From Flammeovirgaceae bacterium 311 (GTDB lineage: Bacteria > Bacteroidota > Bacteroidia > Cytophagales > Cyclobacteriaceae), in assembly GCA_000597885.1 (NCBI GenBank), contig CP004371.1:3736501-3800500 (forward strand): a DNA stretch of 64,000 nucleotides, in the 5' to 3' direction. This document shows positions 52,500-61,922 of this stretch, piece by piece. Position 1 is the stretch's first letter. Each line of letters starts with the position of its first letter. The notes below the pieces were generated by a model. The model saw nothing but the letters and a program-made list of their open reading frames with translations. It was not told the DNA's origin and searched no databases. Position numbers and translations under genes: made by a program.

Positions 52500-54233
52500 A
52501 TGAATAACACCCTTTCAGGCATCATACCTCTAATACTTGCTGCACTTTGCTTTACAACAGCACAGGCACAGAGCACGCATATGAGCACCTACTGCAACCC
52601 CATCAACATAGATTATACCTATGCGGTATACGATGCCCATAAGGATATCTCGTACCGCTCCGGAGCCGATCCTGCGGTGGTGGAATTCAGGAACGAGTAC
52701 TATATGTTCGTAACCCGCTCCATGGGCTACTGGCATTCCACAGACCTGCAGCACTGGAGTTTCATCCATCCGGAAAAATGGTATTTCCAGGGCTCCAACG
52801 CACCGGCAGCATTCAACTACAAAGATTCTGTGCTGTATGTAGCTGGAGATCCCTCTGGCTCCATGAGCATACTGTATACGGATAACCCCAAAAGGGGCGA
52901 CTGGAAGGCAACTCCTGCCATTTTAGGTGACCTGCAGGACCCGGCACTCTTTATTGACGACGACGGCCAGGCCTATATGTACTGGGGCTCCTCCAACACC
53001 TATCCGCTCCGGGTAAAAAAGCTGGATAAGGGGCACAGATTTAAACCATCGGAAGAGACTGTTGAGCTTTTTAAACTGCATGGTGACCAGCACGGCTGGG
53101 AGCGCTTTGGCGAAAACCACTCAGATACGGTGCTGGCGGGTTATATGGAAGGCGCCTGGATGACCAAGCACGAGGGAAAGTATTACCTGCAATATGCCGC
53201 TCCGGGCACAGAATTTAATGTGTACGGCGATGGTGCTTATATAAGCGACAACCCCCTGGGCCCGTTTACCTATGCCCCCAACAACCCGGTATCATATAAG
53301 CCAGGTGGCTTTGCCAATGGTGCAGGCCACGGCAGTACGGTAGAAGGCCCCGGCGGACAGTACTGGCATTTTGGGTCGGCCACTGTTTCAGTGAATATGA
53401 ACTGGGAGCGTCGCATCAGCATGTTTCCTACCCACTTCGATAAAGATGGCCTGATGCACGTGAACACCTACTTTGGAGACTATCCGCATTATGCGCCAGC
53501 CATTGCCGGTAGAGAGGGTGCTTTTGCCGGCTGGATGCTGCTCTCCTACAAAAAACCTGTTAAGGCATCCTCTGTGCTCCAGGACTTCCGTGCCGATCAT
53601 ATGGTAGATGAAAACATTAAGACATTCTGGGTAGCTGAAGAAAACAACGATCAGCAATGGGTGGAGATAGACCTGCAAAGGCCGGGCACAGTACATGCCA
53701 TTCAGCTGAACTACCACGATTACCAGTCAGACCTCTACGGCAAGGTGCCGGGGCTCTACCATCGTTATCGGATTAGGGGCTCTGCAGATGGAAAAAACTG
53801 GATAACGCTAGTGGATAGAAGCGATAACTACAAAGATGTACCGAACGACTATGTGGCGCTGGGTACGCCACAAACCGTGCGCTACATCCGTTTTCAGAAC
53901 ATCCACGCACCTACCACCAATCTGGCCATCTCTGGTTTGCGGGTTTTTGGCCTGGGGCAGGGCAAAGCGCCGCAGCAGGTCAGAAATTTTAAGGTAAACC
54001 GTCGCCAGGACCGCAGAGATGCTATGATCAGCTGGGACAGGCAACCCAATGCACAGGGATATAACGTGCTATGGGGTATTGCACCGGATAAGCTTTATAG
54101 CTCCTGGATGGTGTATGATAACAATTCGCTCGATCTGAAGAGCTTGTCTGTAGACCAGACCTACTATTTCGCGGTAGAAGCATTTAATGAAAACGGCGTA
54201 TCAGCAAGAACAAAGGTTGTCAAAGTAGAATAG
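52500..54233 (+). CDS. GH43-like five-bladed propeller protein with F5/8 type C and Fn3 domains
   Basis: 577 residues from ATG 52500; signal peptide ending at AQAQS (residue about 24). Propeller about 40-325: GADPAVVEFRNEYYMFVT (residues 55-72), LQDPALFIDDDGQAYMYWGS (about 143-162), EGAWMTKHEGKYYLQYA (about 217-233). The three GH43 acids can be assigned to D57, D145 and E217. F5/8 C (discoidin-like, sugar-binding) about 345-480, with KTFWVAEENNDQQWVEIDL and YIRFQNIHAPTTNLAISGLR; Fn3 about 487-577. The enzyme acts on a glycan side chain or glucan; GH43-type folds cover several specificities, so I do not name one. Confidence 0.85.
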   Translation: MNNTLSGIIPLILAALCFTTAQAQSTHMSTYCNPINIDYTYAVYDAHKDISYRSGADPAVVEFRNEYYMFVTRSMGYWHSTDLQHWSFIHPEKWYFQGSNAPAAFNYKDSVLYVAGDPSGSMSILYTDNPKRGDWKATPAILGDLQDPALFIDDDGQAYMYWGSSNTYPLRVKKLDKGHRFKPSEETVELFKLHGDQHGWERFGENHSDTVLAGYMEGAWMTKHEGKYYLQYAAPGTEFNVYGDGAYISDNPLGPFTYAPNNPVSYKPGGFANGAGHGSTVEGPGGQYWHFGSATVSVNMNWERRISMFPTHFDKDGLMHVNTYFGDYPHYAPAIAGREGAFAGWMLLSYKKPVKASSVLQDFRADHMVDENIKTFWVAEENNDQQWVEIDLQRPGTVHAIQLNYHDYQSDLYGKVPGLYHRYRIRGSADGKNWITLVDRSDNYKDVPNDYVALGTPQTVRYIRFQNIHAPTTNLAISGLRVFGLGQGKAPQQVRNFKVNRRQDRRDAMISWDRQPNAQGYNVLWGIAPDKLYSSWMVYDNNSLDLKSLSVDQTYYFAVEAFNENGVSARTKVVKVE

Positions 54234-54338
54234 ATCTCTAAGGCAAAATACCTGAATATAGAGTGGCGAAGAGCATAGAGCTTTAGCCTGGCATAAAAAG
54301 ATAACAGCACAGTGACCAAATCTCAAAACACACTATTT

Positions 54339-56663
54339 ATGAAGCGAATCATATGCACAGCACTTATCCTGGGGATGGGGCTGATGGGCACGCAATGCAG
54401 TGTAGCGCAACAGACAAAACCTGCGCCAACAGCAGGAACTGCTCAGAGTGGGCAGAACATGGACCAGTTTGTGAGTGATCTGCTGGGTAAAATGACGCTG
54501 GAAGAAAAGATAGGCCAGCTAAACCTGGTGGCGGTTGGTTTTGATGTTACGGGTCCGGTGGTGAGCGAGAACGTAGATGAGAACATTCGCAAAGGAAATG
54601 TGGGTGGTGTATTTAACACATTTACCCCGCTGGCTGCCAGAAAACTGCAGGAGTTTGCCGTTAATAATACCCGCCTTAAAATTCCACTTTTGTTTGGCTA
54701 CGATGTAATACATGGGCACCGCACCATCTTTCCGATGCCCCTGGGGCTGGCAGCCAGCTGGGATATGGAAGCCGTAGAGCGCAGTGCCCGCATTGCTGGC
54801 GACGAAGCCAGTGCCGATGGTCTGAACTGGGTATTCTCTCCCATGGTAGATATATCGCGCGATCCGCGCTGGGGGCGCATTGTTGAGGGAGGCGGAGAAG
54901 ATCCTTTCCTGGGAGGTAAAATAGCAGCGGCCATGGTGCGTGGCTACCAGGGCGATGACCTGACAAAGAACAATACGGTAATGGCAACGGTAAAGCACTT
55001 TGCCCTGTATGGCGCTCCTGAAGCCGGGCGCGATTACCATACGGTGGATATGAGCATGAACCGTATGTTCAACGAGTACATGTACCCCTACAAAGCTGCC
55101 ATCGATGCCGGTGCCGGGAGTGTGATGACTGCTTTCAACGAAATAAATGGTGTGCCGGCCACTGCCAATAAATGGCTGCTCACGGAGCTGCTGCGCGATC
55201 AGTGGGGCTTCGATGGTTTTGTGGTCACCGATTACACCGCCATCAACGAGCTGGTACCCCACGGTTTGGGAAATGATGCCGAGGTAGGCGCCCTGGCGCT
55301 AAAAGCCGGTGCCGATATGGACATGGTAGGCGAAATATACCTTAAAAATGTGGCGCAGCTGGTAAAAGATGGCAGGCTGACAGAAGAGGACGTTGAAAAA
55401 TCTGCCCGCCGTATTCTGGAGGCAAAATATAAGCTGGGCCTGTTCGAAGATCCCTATCGTTATATAGATGAAGCACGTGCGAAGAATACGCTCATGAAGC
55501 AGGAATACATAACTGCTGCCCGTGATATAGCCCGTAAAAGCATGGTGCTGCTGAAAAACGAGAATGGTGTACTGCCCCTCCAAAAAGGAGCCAGTATTGC
55601 CCTGGTGGGTCCGCTGGCCAGGAATCAGCGCGATATGATCGGTAACTGGAGCGGTGCAGGCGACTGGAAGCAGGCCGTATCTGTGGAGCAGGGTATTCGG
55701 GCTGTGGCTGGCAGTGGTGTGAGGATCAATCATGCCAAGGGCGCCAACATTGCCGACGATCCACAAATGATCGAGCGTTTGAATGCACATGGTGGAGAAC
55801 TTGAAATAGATACCCGTTCATCCGAGGATATGATAGCAGAGGCTGTAAAAGCAGCACAGGCTTCTGATGTGATAGTTGCGGTGGTGGGAGAATCGCAGGG
55901 CATGTCGGGCGAGGCCGCCAGCCGTGCTGATATAGGCTTGCCTGGCCAGCAACAGGAGTTGCTCAGGGCCCTGAAGGAAACCGGTAAGCCCCTGGTGCTG
56001 GTGCTTATGAACGGTCGCCCCCTGGCACTGCAGTGGGAAGATGAAAACGCAGATGCCATTCTGGAAACCTGGTTTGCCGGTACACAGGCAGGCAATGCCA
56101 TTGCCGATGTGCTGTTTGGCGATGCCAATCCATCGGGTAAGCTACCTGTTACCTTTCCGCAGGTAGTAGGGCAGGTGCCTATTTACTACAGCCAGAAAAA
56201 TACCGGCCGGCCTTTTGGAGGCGAGCAGCTCGATAAATACAAGTCGCGGTATCTGGATGTAACCAACGAGCCACTTTATCCATTTGGCTACGGGCTGAGC
56301 TACACTACTTTTACCTATGCACAGCCGCAGATCAGCCAGACAAGCATGACACCCCAGCAGGAGCTGGAGGTGCGGGTAAATGTGACCAACTCCGGCACCA
56401 GGGATGGAGAGGAAGTGGTACAGCTCTACATTCAGGACCTGGTGGGCTCAATTACCCGACCGGTAAAAGAGCTGAAGGGCTTCCAGAAAATCATGCTGAA
56501 AAGAGGCGAAAGCAAAACAGTTACTTTCAGGATTACGGCCGATGATCTGAAATTCTACAACAATGAACTGGAACATGTGTATGAGCCCGGCGAATTTAAA
56601 GTGTATGTAGGACCTAACTCCAGGGATGTGCAGGAGCTAAGCTTTACGCTTACCCAGCAATAA
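54339..56663 (+). CDS. bglX: GH3 beta-glucosidase (BglX type), exported
   Basis: 774 residues from ATG 54339 (GTG 54312 would add 9). N-terminus KRIICTALILGMGLMGTQCSVAQ is a signal peptide with a Cys that could be a lipobox. GH3 N-domain: KIPLLFGYDVIHGHRTIFPM (about 114-133), RDPRWGRIVEGGGEDPFLGG (about 174-193), KHFALYGAPEAGRDY; nucleophile D298 in GFVVTDYTAINEL. C-domain about 385-610; Fn3-like domain at the end (VNVTNSGTRDGEEVVQLYIQ). BglX-type enzymes release glucose from beta-gluco-oligosaccharides in the periplasm, including sophorose in known beta-1,2-glucan loci. Confidence 0.93.
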   Translation: MKRIICTALILGMGLMGTQCSVAQQTKPAPTAGTAQSGQNMDQFVSDLLGKMTLEEKIGQLNLVAVGFDVTGPVVSENVDENIRKGNVGGVFNTFTPLAARKLQEFAVNNTRLKIPLLFGYDVIHGHRTIFPMPLGLAASWDMEAVERSARIAGDEASADGLNWVFSPMVDISRDPRWGRIVEGGGEDPFLGGKIAAAMVRGYQGDDLTKNNTVMATVKHFALYGAPEAGRDYHTVDMSMNRMFNEYMYPYKAAIDAGAGSVMTAFNEINGVPATANKWLLTELLRDQWGFDGFVVTDYTAINELVPHGLGNDAEVGALALKAGADMDMVGEIYLKNVAQLVKDGRLTEEDVEKSARRILEAKYKLGLFEDPYRYIDEARAKNTLMKQEYITAARDIARKSMVLLKNENGVLPLQKGASIALVGPLARNQRDMIGNWSGAGDWKQAVSVEQGIRAVAGSGVRINHAKGANIADDPQMIERLNAHGGELEIDTRSSEDMIAEAVKAAQASDVIVAVVGESQGMSGEAASRADIGLPGQQQELLRALKETGKPLVLVLMNGRPLALQWEDENADAILETWFAGTQAGNAIADVLFGDANPSGKLPVTFPQVVGQVPIYYSQKNTGRPFGGEQLDKYKSRYLDVTNEPLYPFGYGLSYTTFTYAQPQISQTSMTPQQELEVRVNVTNSGTRDGEEVVQLYIQDLVGSITRPVKELKGFQKIMLKRGESKTVTFRITADDLKFYNNELEHVYEPGEFKVYVGPNSRDVQELSFTLTQQ

Positions 56664-56713
56664 GCATAAGCATTATACCGGTAATACGCCCGCCATGCAG
56701 CAAAAAGATGTTT

Positions 56714-56752
56714 TTAAGAACATTAGCAACCTTAGGTTACTAGTGTTCTTAA
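56714..56752. repeat. Inverted repeat between the GH3 and PQQ dehydrogenase genes
   Basis: TTAAGAACATTAGCAACC (56714-56731) is inverted against GGTTACTAGTGTTCTTAA (56735-56752), 18-bp arms with one G-U and one mismatch, 3-nt loop. It could be a terminator hairpin of the GH3 gene (no U run) or an operator in the region before the dehydrogenase gene, 87 bp upstream of its start. Confidence 0.5.
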
Positions 56753-56838
56753 TATTAATGATAGGTCAAATGTATTGATTTCAGGTACTTACAGCCTGAA
56801 CATCAGTAAGAACAAAGAACTATAACTGCAGGATTTGA

Positions 56839-59652
56839 ATGACGAGGTTCCTATACTTAGCATTGTTGGCTGGCATATTATCAGCATGTTCTGAATCTGT
56901 TTCTGAAACTGAAGAGGCTGATTCTGCAGCCAAACCAGAACCAACCCGTTTTACGCAAAAAGTACTGGTGGATGGTCTGGAAGAACCCCTGCAGCTGGAC
57001 TTTGACAGCGAGGGCCAGGTGTACTGGGTAGAACGAACCGGCTACATCAGGAGGTTGAATGAAGCAAGCGGACAGGTGGATGCACTTGGTAGAGTTTCTG
57101 TTGCCGGAGAGCGCGCACCGGGACTGATCGGCATTCTGCTGGACAAAAATTTTAAAAACAGCCGACAGCTCTATTTGTATTATTCACCTGCAGAAGATAA
57201 AGGGGAAACGATGCGACTGTCACGTTTTACCCTGGGCACCGACAACAAAATTGACAGGGGCTCCGAGCTGGTGGTGCTTAGTCTGCCCTGGGAGCAGCCC
57301 GATGGGCACCACTTCGGAGGCGGTATGACCTGGGACGGGCAGGGGAATCTGTATCTTGCAGTGGGTGGTGATTCAGAGCCTACCCAATACGCGCCTTTGG
57401 CCTTTACCAATGAAGGCGGCCGGGGGCAGGATGCAGCACGAACAGCTGGCAACACCAACGACCTGCGTGGGGCAATTCTGCGCATACGTCCGCAGCCTAA
57501 TGGTAGCTATACCATTCCAAAGGGAAACCTTTTTCCTGTGGGTACCCCAAATACACGCCCGGAGATCTTTGTGATGGGCAACCGCAATCCGTGGCGTTTA
57601 TCGGTGGATTCAAAAACAGGCTACCTTCACTGGGGAGAGGTTGGCCCCGATGCAGGGGCCGATTCTGAAAAGTATGGTCCTATGGGGTACGATGAATTTA
57701 ACGTAGCCAGAGAAGCCGGCAATTATGGCTGGCCCTTCGTGGTGGGAAAAAACCTGCCCTATAAAAGCTATGATTATGAGACCGGTACCAATGGAGAACC
57801 ATACGATCCCGAATCCATCATCAATAGTTCGCCGAATAATACAGGTTTGCGGGAGCTTCCCCCTGCACAACCAGCGCTGATAGCTTATCCATACCAGGTA
57901 TCGGATGAATGGCCCATACTGGGCAGTGCGGCACGTTCTGCAGTAGGGGGACCAATCTTTCGGCGGGCTGACTTTGCCCCCGATGCACCGCGTGTATTTC
58001 CGGATTATTTCGAGGGGAAATGGCTGGTTACCGACTACGTCCGCAACTGGATCATGCTCATCAGCATGAACGAAGAGCGGACACAGGCAGAGTCCATAGA
58101 ATGGTTTCTGGCCCCTGAACAACTCTCTCACAAGCAACCGCTCGATATGGATTTTGGCCCTTCCGGAGACCTTTATATGGTCGAATATGGCATTACAGGG
58201 CAGGGGCGTATCTCAAAAATTGAGTATAACGCCGGGAACCGGGCACCCATTGCACTTGCCGCTGCAGAACCGGCAACAGGTGCCGTACCCCTGCAGGTTC
58301 GTCTTTCTTCCAGGGGTTCCGTAGATTATGACGAAGACAAATTATCATACAGCTGGGTGATACAATCTGTTGGAGGTGGAGCGGCAGAAGAATATACGGA
58401 GCCAAATCCTGTGGCCACCATCCGGCAGCCAGGCAGGTACGAGGTATCGCTGAGGGTGAGTGATCCGGCGGGAGCAACAGACAGCACTACTTTTGAGCTG
58501 GTAGCAGGAAACAGCCAGCCCCATGTTGATTTCAGGATCACATCAGGAAACCGCACCTTCTATTTTCCGAATAAGTCAATTAGCTACCAGGTGGAGGTAA
58601 AAGATCGGGAAGATGGCAGTCTGGCCAATGAAGGTATTGCTCCCCGAAATGTATCCGTTACGGCAGAATACATACCATCAGGTATGACCTTTGAGCAACT
58701 CTCGGCGCTCCGGGAAGGAGGGGCGCTCGAGCCGGGCACAGTGCTTCGCCACCTGCAGGCCAAATCCCTGATTACAAAATACAACTGTGTTACCTGCCAC
58801 AGGGTGGATGAGCCACTGATAGGCCCCGCTTTCAAAGAGGTAGCGCAAAAGTACAGGGATGAGGAAAAGGTTTTTGAAATCCTGGGCAGCAGCATTACAG
58901 AAGGCAGCGCGGGAAAATGGGGTACAACCGCCATGCCGCCACATCCCATGCTTACCCAAACAGAAACCAGGCAGATTGTAGACTATATTCTTGATCTTGC
59001 CGGTACTGAAGGCAGCAACCGCTCACTTCCGGTAGCAGGTAATTTCCAGACAACAGCACAGAAAATGCAGGGCAGTGGCGGCCGGATGGCTTCTTTCTTC
59101 TCGCCCGCCTACGAGCTGGGTGCTTACGTATTTCGGGCAACCTATACCGATAAAGGGTCTGACGAAGTGGCCGGACTCAACCTGACCGGCGATAGTATGG
59201 TGCTGCTGCGCTATCCCTTACTGGCGCCAGAAACAGCCGATATTATTTCAGAGAAGGGCGTATCATTTACCCCTTCCACCAATGATCCGGGGTTTATCTT
59301 TACAGGAAAGGGGGGGCATATCGGCTTCATAAACATCGATCTTACAGACATTAGCAGGATTAACATTGGTGCCATTACCAGGTTCTGGCACTGGTCGCAC
59401 TTTATTGGCGCCACCATTGAGCTAAGACTGGGATCACCAACGGGCAGGCTTATAGGGGAACCTTACAAAAGGACTCCTCCGGCTACCTCAGAGGCGGAAG
59501 GGCCTTTTTTTGGTGATACCTGGGGCAAACCCATTCCTGTAGATGTTTCGGGCATTGATGGTGTGCATGATATATATATAGTAGTGCATAACCCGGAAGC
59601 GGGTGAAAATGATGCGCTGGTCATCATGACAGGAATAGAATTTCAACAGTAA
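56839..59652 (+). CDS. PQQ-dependent sugar dehydrogenase - PKD - cytochrome c - CBM6-like fusion lipoprotein
   Basis: 937 residues from ATG 56839. Lipobox LSAC (residues 14-17). GSDH/sorbosone-type six-bladed propeller about 35-465 (LIGILLDKNFKNSRQLYLYY, GGDSEP, VMGNRNPWRLSVD at 245-257). PKD domain about 468-556 (RGSVDYDEDKLSYSWVI). Cytochrome c: heme motif CVTCH at 650-654, with axial Met probably M699 in TTAMPPHPML. CBM6-like jelly roll about 760-937. It should oxidise a sugar outside the cytoplasm and pass electrons via its own heme; homologous multi-domain proteins are frequent in Bacteroidota. The true substrate is unknown, and PQQ itself must be imported or made elsewhere. Confidence 0.88.
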   Translation: MTRFLYLALLAGILSACSESVSETEEADSAAKPEPTRFTQKVLVDGLEEPLQLDFDSEGQVYWVERTGYIRRLNEASGQVDALGRVSVAGERAPGLIGILLDKNFKNSRQLYLYYSPAEDKGETMRLSRFTLGTDNKIDRGSELVVLSLPWEQPDGHHFGGGMTWDGQGNLYLAVGGDSEPTQYAPLAFTNEGGRGQDAARTAGNTNDLRGAILRIRPQPNGSYTIPKGNLFPVGTPNTRPEIFVMGNRNPWRLSVDSKTGYLHWGEVGPDAGADSEKYGPMGYDEFNVAREAGNYGWPFVVGKNLPYKSYDYETGTNGEPYDPESIINSSPNNTGLRELPPAQPALIAYPYQVSDEWPILGSAARSAVGGPIFRRADFAPDAPRVFPDYFEGKWLVTDYVRNWIMLISMNEERTQAESIEWFLAPEQLSHKQPLDMDFGPSGDLYMVEYGITGQGRISKIEYNAGNRAPIALAAAEPATGAVPLQVRLSSRGSVDYDEDKLSYSWVIQSVGGGAAEEYTEPNPVATIRQPGRYEVSLRVSDPAGATDSTTFELVAGNSQPHVDFRITSGNRTFYFPNKSISYQVEVKDREDGSLANEGIAPRNVSVTAEYIPSGMTFEQLSALREGGALEPGTVLRHLQAKSLITKYNCVTCHRVDEPLIGPAFKEVAQKYRDEEKVFEILGSSITEGSAGKWGTTAMPPHPMLTQTETRQIVDYILDLAGTEGSNRSLPVAGNFQTTAQKMQGSGGRMASFFSPAYELGAYVFRATYTDKGSDEVAGLNLTGDSMVLLRYPLLAPETADIISEKGVSFTPSTNDPGFIFTGKGGHIGFINIDLTDISRINIGAITRFWHWSHFIGATIELRLGSPTGRLIGEPYKRTPPATSEAEGPFFGDTWGKPIPVDVSGIDGVHDIYIVVHNPEAGENDALVIMTGIEFQQ

Positions 59653-59711
59653 GCAGCAAGCCCATCAATAAAAGCAGGATTAACAGTTTACAGCGGAAAA
59701 ACTACATTAGG

Positions 59712-60476
59712 ATGCAAAAGCTTTACAAACATGATAAAGTACCAGGTTGTGCTGTTGCCAGGTGCCTGCAATGCTGGTTAAGGATAGGAGCCATTTGCCT
59801 TTTACTGCTCATAGCCGGCCCCCTAACTCTCTATGCCCAGATAGGAAAAATTCCTAAAGGCTTTACGCCTATCTTCAATGGTAAGGACCTTAGGGGCTGG
59901 CATATCAGCAAAATAAGCCACCATGGCACCGTGGGTAATTTTTTTGTGGAAGATGGCATACTGTTTATGAAGCAGTATCCCTACGGACAGGGCGGTATCA
60001 TACTGACTGATAAAAAGTATAAAGATTTTGAACTGTATCTTGAATTCAAAGGAGATCCGGGTACCAATGGAGGGATTTTTTTCAGATCAAATGAAAGTGG
60101 TTCCGCTTATCAGCTTGAAGTTTCGGGAGACGGAGAACCGGGCACCGGTAATTTGATAGGAGAGATGCTCCGTACCACCACCCCTGCACAGGCTAAGGAG
60201 TTGGCAAAGGTATGGAATAAAGGTGGATGGAATTCTTTTCGCCTACGGGTGGTAGGAGCAAAGCCGCATGCAACACTATGGGTGAACGGGGTGCAGATGT
60301 GGGAGGTAAAAGCCCAACGCAACGATTTAATTGCAGATGTTACGGAAGGAATGATAGCCCTGCAACTGCACTGGAGCTCAACACTTTTGCCGGTGCCGGG
60401 CGGTAGCTGCTGCGGGTATTCCTGGCGGCCGGATGGTGCCCATGCATACCGCAACATTGCCATCAAAGAATTGTAG
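59712..60476 (+). CDS. DUF1080 / 3-keto-disaccharide hydrolase family protein, exported
   Basis: 254 residues from ATG 59712. Signal-anchor segment RIGAICLLLLIAGPLTLYAQ (residues 24-43). The concanavalin-like DUF1080 domain fills the rest: GFTPIFNGKDLRGWHISK (residues 50-67), YKDFELYLEFKGDPGTNGGI (about 98-117, then FFRSN), WNSFRLRVVGAKPHATLWVN (about 176-195). PF06439 members include glycoside 3-keto hydrolases and glycan-binding domains. Next to a sugar dehydrogenase, cleavage of an oxidised (3-keto) sugar is possible but inferred. Its end overlaps the upstream open part of the next frame; the next start I use is 22 bp after the stop. Confidence 0.85.
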   Translation: MQKLYKHDKVPGCAVARCLQCWLRIGAICLLLLIAGPLTLYAQIGKIPKGFTPIFNGKDLRGWHISKISHHGTVGNFFVEDGILFMKQYPYGQGGIILTDKKYKDFELYLEFKGDPGTNGGIFFRSNESGSAYQLEVSGDGEPGTGNLIGEMLRTTTPAQAKELAKVWNKGGWNSFRLRVVGAKPHATLWVNGVQMWEVKAQRNDLIADVTEGMIALQLHWSSTLLPVPGGSCCGYSWRPDGAHAYRNIAIKEL

Positions 60477-60498
60477 TTTTTATCAAAACCAGGCAAAA

Positions 60499-61353
60499 AT
60501 GAAAATATTCGGCCTTCCGCTCATTCTGGTATTATTCACTTCGGCTACGCTTTACGCTCAGCAAACAGGCAGCTTAAATTCAAAGCGGAAGCTTACCAAT
60601 GCAATAGGAATGGAATTTGAGCTCATAGAACCCGGTAGTATGATTGTGGGGCGGATAGCGCTGGAGTGTCCTTCTCCGCCCGATACTAGGGATGTGGATG
60701 AAAGTATTCGGTGGACGGAGGAGGACTTCAGGCGTTGTGAAGAGCTGAAGCGCCGCGATTCGAGGCCGGGATTCATGGTAACCATTGAGCAGCCCTACTA
60801 CATGGGAAAATATGAAGTAACCCAGGGACAGTGGAAAAAAGTAATGGGTACCAATCCTTCTTTTTTTCAGGGAAACAGGGTAAAAGGCAATACCGACATG
60901 CATCCTGTGGAGAGCGTTACCTGGGAGCAAACACAGGCCTTTATTCAAAAGCTTAATGCCATGGACACCACGGCAGTTTACAGGCTGCCAACGGAGTTTG
61001 AGTGGGAATATGCGGCAAGAGCCGGAGCCCAGGAGCTACTTTCATGGGCAGAAACAAAGGAACAGGCCTGGATTCAGGCCAGCGATAAAGGCAGTACGCA
61101 GCCGGTAGGCCAGCTAAAACCAAACCCCTGGGGCTTGTATGATATGCTCGGCAATGTATGGGAATGGGTGGAAGATTATTATAATAATAAAGTTTACCCG
61201 GGCCCTGTGCCGCCGCATACCGGAGAAGTGCATGTTTTAAGAGGCGGCAGTTTTCTTGCAGATGTGGTGAACGCCACCTACTTTTTTCATGCAGGCGGAC
61301 CTGGAAACAGTTATGATGTAGGCTTTCGGGTTGTGAGAGAGGTAAAGCAGTAA
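60499..61353 (+). CDS. SUMF1/formylglycine-generating-enzyme-like protein, exported
   Basis: 284 residues from ATG 60499, chosen because it gives signal peptide KIFGLPLILVLFTSATLYAQ; an upstream in-frame ATG at 60433 overlaps the DUF1080 gene. FGE-fold motifs: YYMGKYEVTQGQWKKVMGTN (residues 98-117), HPVESVTWEQTQAFIQKLNA (about 134-153), RLPTEFEWEYAARAGA (about 162-177), DMLGNVWEWVEDYY (about 213-226), VLRGGSF, DVGFRVV at the end. The Cys pair that binds copper in true FGE is absent from the C-terminal part, and no sulfatase gene is near, so sulfatase activation is unlikely. Confidence 0.85.
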   Translation: MKIFGLPLILVLFTSATLYAQQTGSLNSKRKLTNAIGMEFELIEPGSMIVGRIALECPSPPDTRDVDESIRWTEEDFRRCEELKRRDSRPGFMVTIEQPYYMGKYEVTQGQWKKVMGTNPSFFQGNRVKGNTDMHPVESVTWEQTQAFIQKLNAMDTTAVYRLPTEFEWEYAARAGAQELLSWAETKEQAWIQASDKGSTQPVGQLKPNPWGLYDMLGNVWEWVEDYYNNKVYPGPVPPHTGEVHVLRGGSFLADVVNATYFFHAGGPGNSYDVGFRVVREVKQ

Positions 61354-61922
61354 GTGTTCTTCTACTAAGGGATTAAGCCAGCGCTAAATAGGTAGAAACA
61401 ATAGTGTCAGCGGGTGGTGTGTGGGGGTTCTTTTATGTGCCACAGCAGCTACTGCATAGGCTACCGGGTTACGGCACGCATGCGATCGTCTCCAGATACA
61501 GGATTAGAAAACACTGGATTCAGATGTGTATCCGCAGACTAAGTCGGTGGGGTGCTTTATGTACAGGAAATATTTGAGTGCTGAAAGATCCAAAAGGTTC
61601 AGGCGCTCTGGCGACATTTTATCAGCAGGTTACCTGAGAGACAGAAGCCAGTAAAGGTTCAATGATAGCAGAGGTAGTATGAGGCATGTTATCAGATATC
61701 ATCAGTAACATTATCAACATTAATACAATGACTCATAAAACCGGCACTTATTTTTTGCTGGTTATACTGTTGCAGTAGGAAGATAGATTTTAAGGAGTGT
61801 TCCGGCCGCACATACTAGTTTTCCGGTTGTTTTACAATCCATTAAATTCGAAATAGCCTATGCGCAGAAATAAAGAACAGCACCATAGAAAAACCCACCG
61901 TAAAGTGGGTTATTGATTTTGT
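61354..61922. other. 569-bp gene-free stretch ending the glucan locus
   Basis: The stretch lies between convergent units. The plus strand of 61381-61740 has clearly more G than C by hand count (about 96 to 64). I see no ORF, repeat or RNA gene. The minus-strand terminator of the next gene is at its right end (61889-61911); I see no terminator for the plus-strand SUMF1-like gene. Confidence 0.5.
61889..61911 (-). terminator. Intrinsic terminator of the solute-binding-like gene
   Basis: AACCCAC (61892-61898) pairs with GTGGGTT (61905-61911), loop CGTAAA; read on the minus strand it ends in a short U run. It begins 12 bp past the stop codon. Confidence 0.72.

Noticed and set aside
60499-61353. 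Sulfatase-activating role for the SUMF1-like protein
   Set aside because: No sulfatase gene in view and no Cys pair for copper near its C-terminus.
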